From Candidatus Aldehydirespirator catecholifindens (lineage in GTDB: Bacteria > Actinomycetota > Acidimicrobiia > Acidimicrobiales > Aldehydirespiratoraceae): 41,424 nucleotides of DNA. Under the pieces are notes generated by a model, which did not search any database, was not told the origin of the DNA, and was given only the letters and a program-made list of their open reading frames with translations. Each line of letters begins with the position of its first letter. Positions within the stretch are counted from its first letter, which is position 1. Shown piece by piece: positions 23,810 through 32,612 of this stretch. The DNA lies in NCBI GenBank assembly GCA_028283245.1, contig JAPYNU010000081.1, forward strand, positions 1 through 41,424, read 5' to 3'. The position numbers and the translations under genes are program-made.

Positions 23810-24831
23810 GGCACGAAGATTCGTTGGCCACGATCCTGCTTGCTAGCCGTCTCTGCGCTGAGGAGGTGCAGCCCTTCAAAGCAGCAGAGTATTGGAGGTT
23901 GCTAGATGAAATTGGGGTGTGCAAGTCTGCAAGTTCCCGGCAGGAGATCAGCTCCGTCAACGGGCACTTGGATGCGTCGGGCCTCGGAGCGTTTCTTGTC
24001 AAGGGCGAAGATCAACTTGTGGGAGACCATGGCTTGCCTAAGGAAATCGCTGGTCGAATCTTCCGACTCTCGCAGCGAGCGACGGCGCTGGCCTTTGAGC
24101 TGGAGCGGCTGGATCATTCGGGACTTCACACTGTCACTGCCTTTGACGAGCACTATCCGCAGAGGTGGCTCACCCAACTCGCAGCCAAAGCCCCACCACT
24201 GGTGTATGCAGCAGGTGAGCTAGAACTGTTTGACACCCCTGGACTGGGAGTGGTCGGCAGCCGCGATGTGTCCCAAGCTGGAGGCAAGGTTGCTAGAGAG
24301 GTTGCCCGACTTGCCGCTCGTCGAAGCCTGCCGTTGGTGTCGGGGGGTGCGCGAGGCGTTGATCAGTTAGCTATGGATGCATCGCTTGAGGCAGGCGGAG
24401 CAGTGGTTGGGGTTTTAGCCGAATCGTTGCTGCGCAAGCTCAAGCGATCTGATGTTCGTAGGGCTATTCACGACGGCGGCACCTTGATATGTACCCCTTA
24501 CAGCCCAGACGCTCCATTTAGTGCTGGCAACGCCATGGGACGCAACAAGCTCATCTATGCACAAGCTGAGCTCACGGTCGTCGTCGCTAGCGATGCCGAC
24601 TCTGGAGGTACGTGGTCTGGTGCAACCGAGGCGCTCAAGCACGGCTACGGAACCGTCGCAGTATGGCGAGGCGATGGGGAAGGCCCCGGCAATGCGGTCC
24701 TTGAGCAGCGAGGGGCTGTGCCTGTGTCCTTTCTCCAAGACATTGAAGCGATCCTTGACGGCCCCAAACCAACAATGCAACCGAGTGCAGCATCAGTGCC
24801 CGCATTTGAGCAGCAGTTCCTGTCTCTGTAG
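23806..24831 (+). CDS. DprA/Smf-like protein (ShosA-like)
   Basis: A 341-residue protein with the Rossmann-type DprA domain (about residues 120-310): LGVVGSRDVSQAGG, VSGGARGVDQLAMDASL, and MGRNKLIYAQAELTVVVASD. The preceding ~110 residues are helical and poorly conserved, and there is no clear C-terminal winged helix as in competence DprA. Canonical DprA loads RecA onto incoming single strands. Here the gene is translationally coupled (ATGA at 23806) to the RecQ-PRTase fusion, beside an R-M system, and no competence genes are visible, so a defence role like that of ShosA is more likely. The functional claim is inference from neighbours. Confidence 0.8.
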   Translation: MRHEDSLATILLASRLCAEEVQPFKAAEYWRLLDEIGVCKSASSRQEISSVNGHLDASGLGAFLVKGEDQLVGDHGLPKEIAGRIFRLSQRATALAFELERLDHSGLHTVTAFDEHYPQRWLTQLAAKAPPLVYAAGELELFDTPGLGVVGSRDVSQAGGKVAREVARLAARRSLPLVSGGARGVDQLAMDASLEAGGAVVGVLAESLLRKLKRSDVRRAIHDGGTLICTPYSPDAPFSAGNAMGRNKLIYAQAELTVVVASDADSGGTWSGATEALKHGYGTVAVWRGDGEGPGNAVLEQRGAVPVSFLQDIEAILDGPKPTMQPSAASVPAFEQQFLSL

Positions 24832-24871
24832 GTGTTCTGCTCACATCAACTGAGCATCTAGGCTCGTTGGC

Positions 24872-26164
24872 GTGGTGGAGCCTGATTTTCTGAGGTTTGA
24901 CACGCTTAGCCTCCACGCTGGTCAGCAAAGTGATCCTGCTACTGGTGCTAGGGCTGTGCCGATCTATTTCACGACCTCGTATTGCTTCGACGACGCCGAA
25001 CATGCCGCAAGTTTGTTCAACCTTGAGATCCCTGGGCACATTTACTCTCGGATCTCTAATCCCACGGTGGCAGTGCTTGAAGAGCGAGTCGCAGCCCTCG
25101 AAAGCGGCGTTGGCGCAGTAGCAACCGCCAGCGGGCAGGCCGCCTTTTTCTTGGCAGTGTCCACCCTCATGGACACTGGAGGACACATTGTGGCTAGCCG
25201 CAACATCTACGGCGGCACCCACAACATGTTGAACCTGACCCTGCCGCGCTTCGGTATCACCACCACGTTCGTGAATCCCCGATGCCCCGAAGAGTTCGCA
25301 GACGCAATCACACCGCAGACCCGCCTAATTTTCGCTGAGACTCTCGGCAATCCCGGCATCGAAGTTCTTGACATCGCAGCTGTGGCCGAGGTCGCTCATA
25401 AGCACGGCCTTCCGCTGATGGTGGATGCCACCTTCTCAACGCCGTATCTGATCCAGCCGTTCGATCACGGTGCTGACATTGTGATGCATTCAGCCACCAA
25501 ATTCCTTGGTGGGCACGGTGTCGCCCTTGGCGGTGTTGTGGTTGACTCCGGACGTTTCGATTGGGACTCCTCAGGTTTGTTTCCCACGATCACCGAACCC
25601 TGCGCTGGCTATCACGGCATCAGCTTCAGCGACGAGTTCGGGCCAGCAGCGTTGATCAGCCGAGCTCGAGTCGAAGGACTACGCGATTTTGGTGCTTGTC
25701 TGAGCCCGGTCAACGCGTTCCAGATCCTGCAAGGCATAGAAACGTTACCTGTCAGGATGCAACGCCATGTTTCCAACACTGAACTACTAGCCGAAGCCCT
25801 GGCAGCCGACGACACAGTGACCTGGGTTTCTCATCCTTCAAGGCCGGACCATCCCGACCACGAACTAGCCGCGGCGCTCTACCCGAAAGGTGCTGGAGCC
25901 ATTCTCAGTTTCGGTATCGCTGGAGGTCGTGAAGCAGGTGCCAAGTTCATTTCCGCGGTTCGTTTGGCTTCGCATCTCGCCAATGTCGGTGACGCCAAAA
26001 CCCTTTTGATCCACCCTGCGAGCACCACACATCAACAAATGTCCACCGAAGATCTGCAAGCCGCTGGAGTGGGTGAAGACTTAGTGAGGGTCTCAGTCGG
26101 CTTGGAAGACCCTCAAGACATCATCGAAGATCTGCAGCGGGCCCTTAAGGCCTCGCAACGCTAA
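24872..26164 (+). CDS. metY: O-acetylhomoserine sulfhydrylase (MetY-type, PLP-dependent)
   Basis: A 430-residue enzyme of the Cys/Met gamma-replacement PLP family. The length and segments such as TLSLHAGQQSDPATGARAVP, SRISNPTVAVLEERVAALE, HSATKFLGGHG with PLP-binding K210, and HPASTTHQQM fit O-acetylhomoserine sulfhydrylases, which join O-acetylhomoserine with sulfide or methanethiol to give homocysteine or methionine. Cystathionine gamma-synthase is shorter (about 385 residues) and less likely. GTG 24872 is used; TAGGCT stands 7 nt before it and no ribosome site is seen. It is followed after 29 nt by an alpha/beta hydrolase, possibly co-transcribed. Confidence 0.88.
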   Translation: MVEPDFLRFDTLSLHAGQQSDPATGARAVPIYFTTSYCFDDAEHAASLFNLEIPGHIYSRISNPTVAVLEERVAALESGVGAVATASGQAAFFLAVSTLMDTGGHIVASRNIYGGTHNMLNLTLPRFGITTTFVNPRCPEEFADAITPQTRLIFAETLGNPGIEVLDIAAVAEVAHKHGLPLMVDATFSTPYLIQPFDHGADIVMHSATKFLGGHGVALGGVVVDSGRFDWDSSGLFPTITEPCAGYHGISFSDEFGPAALISRARVEGLRDFGACLSPVNAFQILQGIETLPVRMQRHVSNTELLAEALAADDTVTWVSHPSRPDHPDHELAAALYPKGAGAILSFGIAGGREAGAKFISAVRLASHLANVGDAKTLLIHPASTTHQQMSTEDLQAAGVGEDLVRVSVGLEDPQDIIEDLQRALKASQR

Positions 26165-26193
26165 CTGAGCGCCGACGAGGACGCGAACACAAA

Positions 26194-27021
26194 ATGGAGT
26201 CTCTCATAGACGGCAAGCGGGTGCGGTATGCCACCGGCGGCAGAAGCCTCGGCAGCGATGAGCCTGCGGTGGTGCTGGTTCACGGCGCTGGCTGTGATCG
26301 CACAGTGTGGCAACTACAGACCCGCTGGATAGCGCATCACGGATACCGGGCGGCAGCATTAGACCTGCCCGGGCATGGCGGCAGCGACGGTCCCGCATTA
26401 ACCAACATCACCGAGATGGCAGCATGGCTGGCCGAGACCGTGAAGAGCCTGGGTTTGGCACCGGCGCATCTGCTAGGGCACTCCATGGGCAGTTTTGTGG
26501 CGTTAGAGGCCGCGGCGCAGCACCCAGAAATCGCTCGCTCTCTAATATTGCTCGGCGTTGCGGCAACGATTCCAGTTCATCCAGAGTTGCTGTCAGCTGC
26601 TACCGACGGCGACCCGCTCGCCGGGCAGCTCATCACCTCATGGGGGGTCGGTAGTCGTGCCCGAACTGGAGGGCACGCATCTCCAGGAATGTGGCTGATC
26701 GGTTCTAACATTTCACTGCTGGAGCGCTCCGCGTCGGGAGTGCTGGCTACCGATCTTGTGGCTTGTCAGGCCTACGACCGTGCCGAAACGGCTGCGGCTC
26801 AAGTGAAATGTCCGGTCACCTTGTTGCTGGGCAGCGAAGACAAGATGACACCGGCCCGTGCCGCTCAACCGTTGACGCAGGCGTTCGGTGAAGGTCCCGC
26901 AAATGTGATCCAACTTCACCAGGTGGGTCATTTCATGCAGGTTGAGAGCCCCACTGCGGTTCGTCAAGCCATCAGCTCAGCGCTGTCAGCTGCGGCGGTC
27001 GCAGTTCCCGAACATTCGTGA
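26194..27021 (+). CDS. Alpha/beta-fold hydrolase
   Basis: A 275-residue alpha/beta hydrolase. The oxyanion segment is LVHGAGCDRTVW, the nucleophile elbow LGHSMGSF with S97, the acid is in LLGSEDKMTP and the catalytic His in VGHFMQVESP. It resembles esterases, C-C bond hydrolases and homologues such as DmpD/MhpC, but nothing in the sequence sets the substrate, and it lies well outside the aromatic operon. It follows the metY-like gene closely; whether it works with it (for example on acyl esters) is speculative. Confidence 0.8.
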   Translation: MESLIDGKRVRYATGGRSLGSDEPAVVLVHGAGCDRTVWQLQTRWIAHHGYRAAALDLPGHGGSDGPALTNITEMAAWLAETVKSLGLAPAHLLGHSMGSFVALEAAAQHPEIARSLILLGVAATIPVHPELLSAATDGDPLAGQLITSWGVGSRARTGGHASPGMWLIGSNISLLERSASGVLATDLVACQAYDRAETAAAQVKCPVTLLLGSEDKMTPARAAQPLTQAFGEGPANVIQLHQVGHFMQVESPTAVRQAISSALSAAAVAVPEHS

Positions 27022-27152
27022 CGAAAACGGCAGCGATGAAGCGCGGCTCTATCGCACTAGCCTCAAAGCAAGGTTCGGATCCGAGCATGTCCGATGTGTG
27101 CATATCTTTTGTGAGCGCGTCGGAGGACTAGGCGGAAGGCAAAGGAGCAAAA

Positions 27153-27518
27153 ATGGTTGAACGAGGCTCATCGGCTTGGCATGCCTGGGTGGTAGCGATA
27201 TTCGAAGACCCGATAAACCAGTCCCGACCACGAGTTCTTAGGGCTCTCGCAGAATGGGCAGCCGCATCAGTAGCGGTGCATAGCGATGTCTACGCAGGTA
27301 TTTCCGCTGGCTACGCCGCAGTTTCGCGTGCCTCGGAATCTCCTGAGACCACTGCTCACGCTGCAAGGTTGGCTATCTGGCATGCGGTTACTTCGCTGCG
27401 CCAGAGCAGCCCCGATGATGTGGATGTCTGGCATTTTGAGCTGCATGCAGCAGGCGAGCTGATCGGTTTGCGTTTGCCGGATCGCCCCAATCCTGAAGGC
27501 ACCTCAATCAGCGGCTAG
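27153..27518 (+). CDS. Small conserved-looking protein of unknown function
   Basis: A 121-residue protein I do not recognise. It starts at ATG 27153 with a strong ribosome site AAAGGAG (27141-27147), which supports a real gene. The middle (about 25-85) is Ala-rich and probably helical (RVLRALAEWAAASVAVHSDVYAG, TAHAARLAIWHAVTSL); the end is acidic then proline-rich. No signal peptide, membrane segment or Cys/His cluster is visible. The 131 nt upstream show no clear promoter, and it is convergent with the MttB operon. Confidence 0.6.
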   Translation: MVERGSSAWHAWVVAIFEDPINQSRPRVLRALAEWAAASVAVHSDVYAGISAGYAAVSRASESPETTAHAARLAIWHAVTSLRQSSPDDVDVWHFELHAAGELIGLRLPDRPNPEGTSISG

Positions 27519-27523
27519 AAACC

Positions 27524-27543
27524 GAGACCGCCTCTAGCGGCTC
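27524..27543. terminator. Hairpin between convergent genes
   Basis: GAG-A-CCGC (27524-27531) can pair with GCGG-CTC (27537-27543) with one bulged base and a 5-nt loop, between the small unknown gene (stop 27518) and the MttB-family gene (stop 27605). No U-tract follows. Confidence 0.35.
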
Positions 27544-27604
27544 AAGTAAGTGGCTCAAGCGCTGTCTTGCGCGAGGTGCCAGTCAGCCGATAGCGAGGTG
27601 GTGA

Positions 27605-29188
27605 TCAACCGATCTCGTCAGGCATTTCGGCTTTACGCCTCGCCACGTAGTCGCGCAACTCTTCATCTATCGTATCATCAATCGGTGGTGGTTCGTAGTC
27701 AGCCAAAAGCTGTTTCCAGCGTGCATTAGCCCGATCGGCAGCAGAAAGCGAACCCTCGTCAAGCCACTGCTCATAGCTGGCACAGTCGGCAATGTCTGAG
27801 CGCCAGAAAGCTGTTTCAAAGTTGGCCAGCGTGTGCTGATTGCCCAAGAAATGTTCGCCCTGAGGATTGGTGAAGAACGCCTCCATCGCTTGGCCGTTGT
27901 CGCTTACGTCCACGCCTTTCGCTAGAACCTCCATAGCCCCAAGCTGGTCGGCATCAAGGATCAGCTTCTCGTAACCCAACGCCAGCCCGCCTTCCTGCCA
28001 GCCAGCGGCATGGAGCACGAAATGGACTCCGGCCTGCATCGTTGGCAACAGAGTGTGAGCCGACTCGTAAGCTGCTTGAGCGTCGGGCAGCTTCGAAGCG
28101 GTGAACTGACCCCCCGAACGAAATGGCACACCCAAACGCCGCGCCAGAGCAGCCATCACATAGATCGCCTGTCCAGACTCGGGAGTGCCGAAAGTGGGTG
28201 CGCCTGTCGCCATTGACATTGACGCAGCGAACATGCCGAACACCATCGGCGCGCTAGGGCGCACCAACTGCAGATAAGCCATGCCCGACAGCGCCTCGGC
28301 CAGAGCCTGAGCAGCTAAGCCAGCAACTGTCACAGGTGCCATCGCTCCGGCCAGAATAAATGGGCTGATCATGCAAGCCTGATTGGCGCGGGCGTAGTTG
28401 GTGGCCGCCCCCAACATGGTGGCATCCCAGCGCATCGGCGAAGCAGCGTTGATCAATGAGGTCATCACCGTGCGGTCGGCTAGATCCCCGCCGAAAGCGA
28501 TGCGGGCCATCTCAATAGAGTCTGTGGCTCGTTCGGCTGCGGTCACCGAACCCATAAACGGTTTGTCGCTGTAACGAATATGTGAATACACCATGTCAAG
28601 ATGACGCTTATTGACCGGCACGTCCACCGGCTCGCACACGGTGCCTCCGCTGTGATGCAACTGCGGCAACGAGTAGGTGAGCTTCACCACATTTTTGAAG
28701 TCCTCCAGCGTGGCGTAACGCCGGCCATTGTCCAGATCCATCACGAAAGGCGACCCGTAGTTGGGGGCGAAAACGGTTGCGTCGCCGCCCACTTGCACGC
28801 TGCGAGCCGGGTTGCGTGCGTGTTGGGTGTAAACCTCTGGGGCGTTGTCGGTGATGATCTGACGACACAAGCCCGGCGGGAACTTCACTAACTCACCGTC
28901 GACATCGGCACCCGCGTCGCGCCACAGTTCCAGCGCTGATGGAAAGCCCTGAAAAGCGATCCCCACCTGAGACAGGATCGTTTCGGCGTTGCGTTCGATC
29001 ATCGCAAGGCTCTCGTCGTCGAGGATGTCCACGGGAGGCACACGGCGTAGCAGATACGGCGCAGCAGGAGTTGATGTTGCTCTAGCGGCTTGCCGGGCGG
29101 CGCGACCGCCGCCTCTGCGTCTAGGCCCCCGACCCGCCGACGGCTCGTTTGGTGTTGCTGGTTCGTTTGGTGTTGCTGGTTCTTTCAC
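27605..29188 (-). CDS. MttB-family (trimethylamine methyltransferase-like) corrinoid methyltransferase, non-pyrrolysine
   Basis: A 527-residue member of the MttB superfamily, which moves a methyl group from a quaternary amine, betaine or related compound to a corrinoid protein. Recognisable segments include the N-terminal ETILSQVGIAFQGFPSAL, the conserved GGDATVFAPNYGSPFVMD, and a glycine-rich GTPESGQAIYVMAALARR. There is no in-frame amber codon, so this is a non-pyrrolysine member like glycine-betaine or proline-betaine methyltransferases; substrate unknown. The N-terminus carries a duplicated NEPATP motif followed by a basic Arg/Ala tract before the catalytic domain starts near residue 45. 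It overlaps the upstream activase gene by ATGA and is last in a three-gene corrinoid operon. Confidence 0.88.
   Translation of the reverse strand: MKEPATPNEPATPNEPSAGRGPRRRGGGRAARQAARATSTPAAPYLLRRVPPVDILDDESLAMIERNAETILSQVGIAFQGFPSALELWRDAGADVDGELVKFPPGLCRQIITDNAPEVYTQHARNPARSVQVGGDATVFAPNYGSPFVMDLDNGRRYATLEDFKNVVKLTYSLPQLHHSGGTVCEPVDVPVNKRHLDMVYSHIRYSDKPFMGSVTAAERATDSIEMARIAFGGDLADRTVMTSLINAASPMRWDATMLGAATNYARANQACMISPFILAGAMAPVTVAGLAAQALAEALSGMAYLQLVRPSAPMVFGMFAASMSMATGAPTFGTPESGQAIYVMAALARRLGVPFRSGGQFTASKLPDAQAAYESAHTLLPTMQAGVHFVLHAAGWQEGGLALGYEKLILDADQLGAMEVLAKGVDVSDNGQAMEAFFTNPQGEHFLGNQHTLANFETAFWRSDIADCASYEQWLDEGSLSAADRANARWKQLLADYEPPPIDDTIDEELRDYVARRKAEMPDEIG
29142..29177. repeat. 18-bp tandem duplication at the start of the MttB-family gene
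   Basis: GGCTCGTTTGGTGTTGCT (29142-29159) and GGTTCGTTTGGTGTTGCT (29160-29177) are adjacent and differ by one base; a partial third unit (GGTTC) follows. On the coding strand they give NEPATP repeats within the first 20 codons, upstream of the conserved domain. Confidence 0.85.
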
Positions 29189-31563
29189 TGCTGCCTGCGC
29201 TCTCGTTGTGGTTGTTGCTTGCGTCTGCGCTGTGCGTGCGCTGGCTCTAGATGATTGGTTTGAGACTCATCTGCTGGCGGCAAGTTCACCATTTCAGCCA
29301 GATGCGGGGTGGGTTCCGTGGCATGAGGGAAAGCCATGGCTGCCACGAACAGCTCCTGAAATCGGGGTTCAGTGGCTGTCTCAATCTTCGTTACCGACTG
29401 CACTAGTTGTTCAACCTCGCAGCGTTGTTGCCCTGACAAGAGCATCCTCACAGCCCCGACCCCAGAGGCGTTGCCAGCGGCTTGCACCTGCTCTGCGGGC
29501 ATGTCGGGCACGAGTCCCAACACCATGGCCCGCACCGGATCAATATGCGCGCCGAAGGCACCGGCAAGACGGATCTGAGCCGCTTCAGCAGTGTTGGCAT
29601 GGTCACGCAGCAGATCAATGCCAGCCCGCAGCGCAGCCTTCGCTAGCTGCACCGCCCTGACATCGTTTTGCGTGATTGACAGCAGCACCGGCTCGGCCTG
29701 CAGCACATAGCTGAAAGTCCGGCCTTCGCTAACGATGCGCGACGAGCGGCTTTGATCGGCGGTGATCACCCCGCTGCGGTTGATAATTCCCGCCAGAAAC
29801 ATCTCGGCGATCACTTCGATTATTCCCGAGCCGCAAAGCCCCGTGACGTTCAGACTGTTCGCCTGCAACGCCGATTCAAAGCCTGGATCGTCGGACCAGA
29901 GGTTACAGCCGATCACTTTGAAGCGAGGTGCCCAAGTATCGGGATCAATCCGAATCCGTTCGATAGCGCCCGCTGCGGCTCTCTGCCCGCAGCTGATTTC
30001 GCCACCCTCAAAGGCGGGACCTGTGGGGCTCGAAGCTGCCAGCACACGGTTCCGATCACCAAGCACGATCTCGGCGTTGGTGCCCACATCCACTAACAGC
30101 ATCGGCTCTTCGCTGCGATGCGGCCCCTCAGCCAAAGCTGCCGCAGCCGCGTCGGCACCCACATGGCCAGCTATGCAAGGCCCCACATAAAGCGCTGCGT
30201 TCACCAGCGAAACCTTGATGTCTAAAGCTTGAGCATTCACGGCTTCACTCACGGTCAAAGTGAACGGCGCAGCGCCTAAAGCTGTCGGGTCAAGACCCAA
30301 CAGCAGATGATGCATCACCGGATTTCCGACCACCACCAGATCATGCACCTCGCTGCGGTCTATGTCAGCCTGCTGGCACAACTCGCCCACGAGTTCGTCA
30401 ACAGCGCCACGCACAACTTTGGTCAGATCGGATCTGCCGGTCGGGTTCATCATCACATAGCTGACGCGGCTCATCAGGTCTTCACCGAAACGGATTTGTG
30501 GATTCATTTGCCCTGCTGTCGCTACAACCTCACCGTTGCAGAGATCCACCAGATAGCCAGCGATGGTGGTCGAACCGACATCAACAGCCACACCCCACGC
30601 TCCGTCGCTGTAGCCGGGTCGCACATCTACTACGCGGCGGCGGTTATGCACCACCGCTGTCAACACTGGTTGAGTTTTCGTGGCGACTTCTTGTGACAGA
30701 GATGCCTGCGCTGGCAGCGACAACTCCAAGTCTTTCAGGTGCCAATCTGTTGCCAGAGCCTCAGTGAGACGGTCGCTTGCTGTGGTGCTCTGGCTCGCAG
30801 CTGCGTCGGGTAGTTCCACGTAGTGCAGCGTCACCAGCGGATCAATCACAGCCTCGCCCAGATCAATTGACTTGCACACCACTGGGCGATGCAGTTGACT
30901 CGCCGTGGGAATATCAATGCTGGCATCGGCTTGCACAACGGCTTGACAGCCCAGCCTGTGGCCTTCCTCCAGATAACGCTTCCCGCGATAGTTCAGTTCG
31001 ACCTCGCCGGGGCTCGACAGAACGTCAGCGTTGGCAGTGGAAATTTGGCAGCGTCCGCAAAGACCGCGCCCGCCACATACCGAATCCAGGTCCGCTCCGG
31101 CGGTTCGGGCGGCGTCCAGAACGGTCGCTCCAGCCGCTACCGAGACGCGCAATCCTGACGGGTTGAACACCACCTGATGCACTTGTTGCGGATCCCAGCC
31201 ACCGTTCTTGACGAACTCGTCAAGGCGTTGACGGGGGAAGGCTTCTTCTAGCGATGCCGCAGCGGCTGAAGCTGCAGCTTCAGGGTCGTCTGAAACCGCA
31301 GAAAGGTCGTCGTTGATGCCGCTTATGTCACCCATAGGGATTTCACGGCGATGCCACTCACCGACATACTGCGACGCTTGGGTTTTCCCAGCGATCATCG
31401 CCGCTTTATCGATGGCTTTCTGGAAACGTCGCGGCAAGATGCGTTGCACCCGGTCGGGGCCAGACCCGTAGTTGATTTGAGCGGGTATGTCACGCCAGCT
31501 GATTAGTACCAGATCTGCACTACTTCTGCGTCGCCTGCTGTGGTTGCGAGCAGTTGAGTTCAT
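29185..31563 (-). CDS. RACo-like corrinoid activase (2Fe-2S ferredoxin + ASKHA ATPase) with extra N-terminal domain
   Basis: A 792-residue protein. Residues about 16-77 form a small domain beginning DLVLISWRDIPAQI that resembles the uncharacterised 'virulence factor' family often found near corrinoid or folate methyl-transfer genes. A ferredoxin-like domain follows (about 130-225) with Cys ligands C163, C169 and C172 (VCGGRGLCGRC) and a fourth near residue 209 (LGCQ). The rest is the RACo middle and ASKHA ATPase part (WGVAVDVGSTTIAGYLVDL; LLVDVGTNAEIVLG). Such proteins use ATP to drive reduction of inactive Co(II) to Co(I) corrinoid. It overlaps genes on both sides by ATGA and serves the corrinoid protein and MttB homologue. 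The fused N-terminal domain is unusual. Confidence 0.85.
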   Translation of the reverse strand: MNSTARNHSRRRRSSADLVLISWRDIPAQINYGSGPDRVQRILPRRFQKAIDKAAMIAGKTQASQYVGEWHRREIPMGDISGINDDLSAVSDDPEAAASAAAASLEEAFPRQRLDEFVKNGGWDPQQVHQVVFNPSGLRVSVAAGATVLDAARTAGADLDSVCGGRGLCGRCQISTANADVLSSPGEVELNYRGKRYLEEGHRLGCQAVVQADASIDIPTASQLHRPVVCKSIDLGEAVIDPLVTLHYVELPDAAASQSTTASDRLTEALATDWHLKDLELSLPAQASLSQEVATKTQPVLTAVVHNRRRVVDVRPGYSDGAWGVAVDVGSTTIAGYLVDLCNGEVVATAGQMNPQIRFGEDLMSRVSYVMMNPTGRSDLTKVVRGAVDELVGELCQQADIDRSEVHDLVVVGNPVMHHLLLGLDPTALGAAPFTLTVSEAVNAQALDIKVSLVNAALYVGPCIAGHVGADAAAAALAEGPHRSEEPMLLVDVGTNAEIVLGDRNRVLAASSPTGPAFEGGEISCGQRAAAGAIERIRIDPDTWAPRFKVIGCNLWSDDPGFESALQANSLNVTGLCGSGIIEVIAEMFLAGIINRSGVITADQSRSSRIVSEGRTFSYVLQAEPVLLSITQNDVRAVQLAKAALRAGIDLLRDHANTAEAAQIRLAGAFGAHIDPVRAMVLGLVPDMPAEQVQAAGNASGVGAVRMLLSGQQRCEVEQLVQSVTKIETATEPRFQELFVAAMAFPHATEPTPHLAEMVNLPPADESQTNHLEPAHAQRRRKQQPQRERRQQ

Positions 31564-32312
31564 GCTGTGAAGCGCCGTGCCGATACCAGTTCTTTGGCGG
31601 TTTCGGCTGCCACAGCAGCGTCGCGGCAGTAGGCATCTGCGCCGATGGCTGAACCGAACTCTTCGTTGAGTGGTGCTCCGCCAACCAGGATGATGTAATC
31701 GTCGCGCAGGCCTTTCTCAACAAGAGTGTCGATCACGACTTTCATATAGGGCATTGTGGTGGTTAGTAGCGCCGACATCCCCAGAATGTCGGGCTTGTGC
31801 TCGTTTAGAGCTGTCAAGAACTCGTCGGCGTCGGTGTTGATGCCTAGGTCCCACACGTCAAAACCGGCACCCTCAAGCATCATCGCCACTAGGTTCTTGC
31901 CGATGTCGTGAATGTCGCCCTTAACTGTGCCGATCACCACACTGCCGACGGGTTTAGCACCGGTCTCGGCAAGAAGTGGGCGCAGGATCGCCATGCCAGA
32001 CTTCATAGCATTGGCCGCCAGCAGAACCTCCGGCACGAAGAGGATCCCGTCACGGAAGTCAACGCCCACGATGCGCATGCCTTCCACCAAGGCATCGTTG
32101 AGCACTTTGTCGGCTGAGCAGCCCCGTTCCAGCAAAATATTGACACCTTCGACTATTTCTTCGCCCAGCCCGTCATACAAGTCGTCGTGCATCTGAGCGG
32201 TGAGTTCGCTGTCGTCAAGGCTCGCTAGATCAATGTCGTCGCCTGCTTCGGGTTCGTCAGCAGCAATGCTTGTCATCTGTAAAGCTTCGTTCATCTGTAA
32301 AGCTTCGTTCAT
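31560..32312 (-). CDS. Corrinoid (B12-binding) protein, MtbC/MttC-like
   Basis: A 250-residue methyl carrier. A helical cap domain (about 37-110) is followed by the cobalamin-binding Rossmann domain (about 122-245) with GDIHDIGKN, where H135 is the lower cobalt ligand, and ILVGGAPL near the end. It accepts a methyl group from the MttB-family partner and hands it to a second methyltransferase not found in the window. The N-terminus is MNEALQ twice, from an 18-bp tandem duplication that includes the start codon, giving three ATGs (32312, 32294, 32276) any of which could initiate; no clear ribosome site decides. It is first in the operon and overlaps the activase by ATGA. Confidence 0.88.
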   Translation of the reverse strand: MNEALQMNEALQMTSIAADEPEAGDDIDLASLDDSELTAQMHDDLYDGLGEEIVEGVNILLERGCSADKVLNDALVEGMRIVGVDFRDGILFVPEVLLAANAMKSGMAILRPLLAETGAKPVGSVVIGTVKGDIHDIGKNLVAMMLEGAGFDVWDLGINTDADEFLTALNEHKPDILGMSALLTTTMPYMKVVIDTLVEKGLRDDYIILVGGAPLNEEFGSAIGADAYCRDAAVAAETAKELVSARRFTA

Positions 32313-32315
32313 CTG
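32274..32315. repeat. 18-bp tandem duplication that multiplies the start codon
   Basis: CATCTGTAAAGCTTCGTT occurs at 32274-32291 and again, identically, at 32292-32309, followed by a partial CATCTG (32310-32315). On the coding strand each unit opens with AACGAAGC and ends with an in-frame ATG context, so the duplication creates extra start codons for the corrinoid protein. Confidence 0.9.
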
Positions 32316-32612
32316 CTTGGACTTGTCATCTGTCTAGCCTTGTCACTACACAGCCTCCGAATGGCTGTTTTGGCCTTTGTCGTGTTCTCGGTCATTCGGG
32401 CTGTTCGCATTATGGAAATGTTTCACGATACGGAACAAACTTTAGTGTCTGAGCGAACAGGCGGGCTACCGCATTGCGTAGTTCGTGAGCTTGAGCAAGC
32501 GCGCTGCTGTGTCGCATCATCTGGATGAGCAGGCGGATGGCTGCTATGTGCAGAAGCGATGCTTGGGCGGCTGGCGTTCCTGTGATTGCAAGCGGCCCTA
32601 GCATTGGCCGTT
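32313..32612. other. Intergenic region between the corrinoid operon and leuS
   Basis: This 300-nt divergent region should hold promoters for both sides. On the plus strand TAGCAT (32599-32604) lies 8 nt before the leuS ATG and may be its -10 box. No convincing promoter, riboswitch fold or small gene could be recognised in the rest; in particular I could not identify a cobalamin riboswitch upstream of the corrinoid genes. Confidence 0.4.

Noticed and set aside
23806..24831. Competence DprA
   Set aside because: No competence genes nearby; coupling to a RecQ-PRTase gene and lack of a clear C-terminal winged helix point elsewhere.
27605..29188. Pyrrolysine-containing MttB
   Set aside because: The frame is continuous over 527 codons without any in-frame amber codon.
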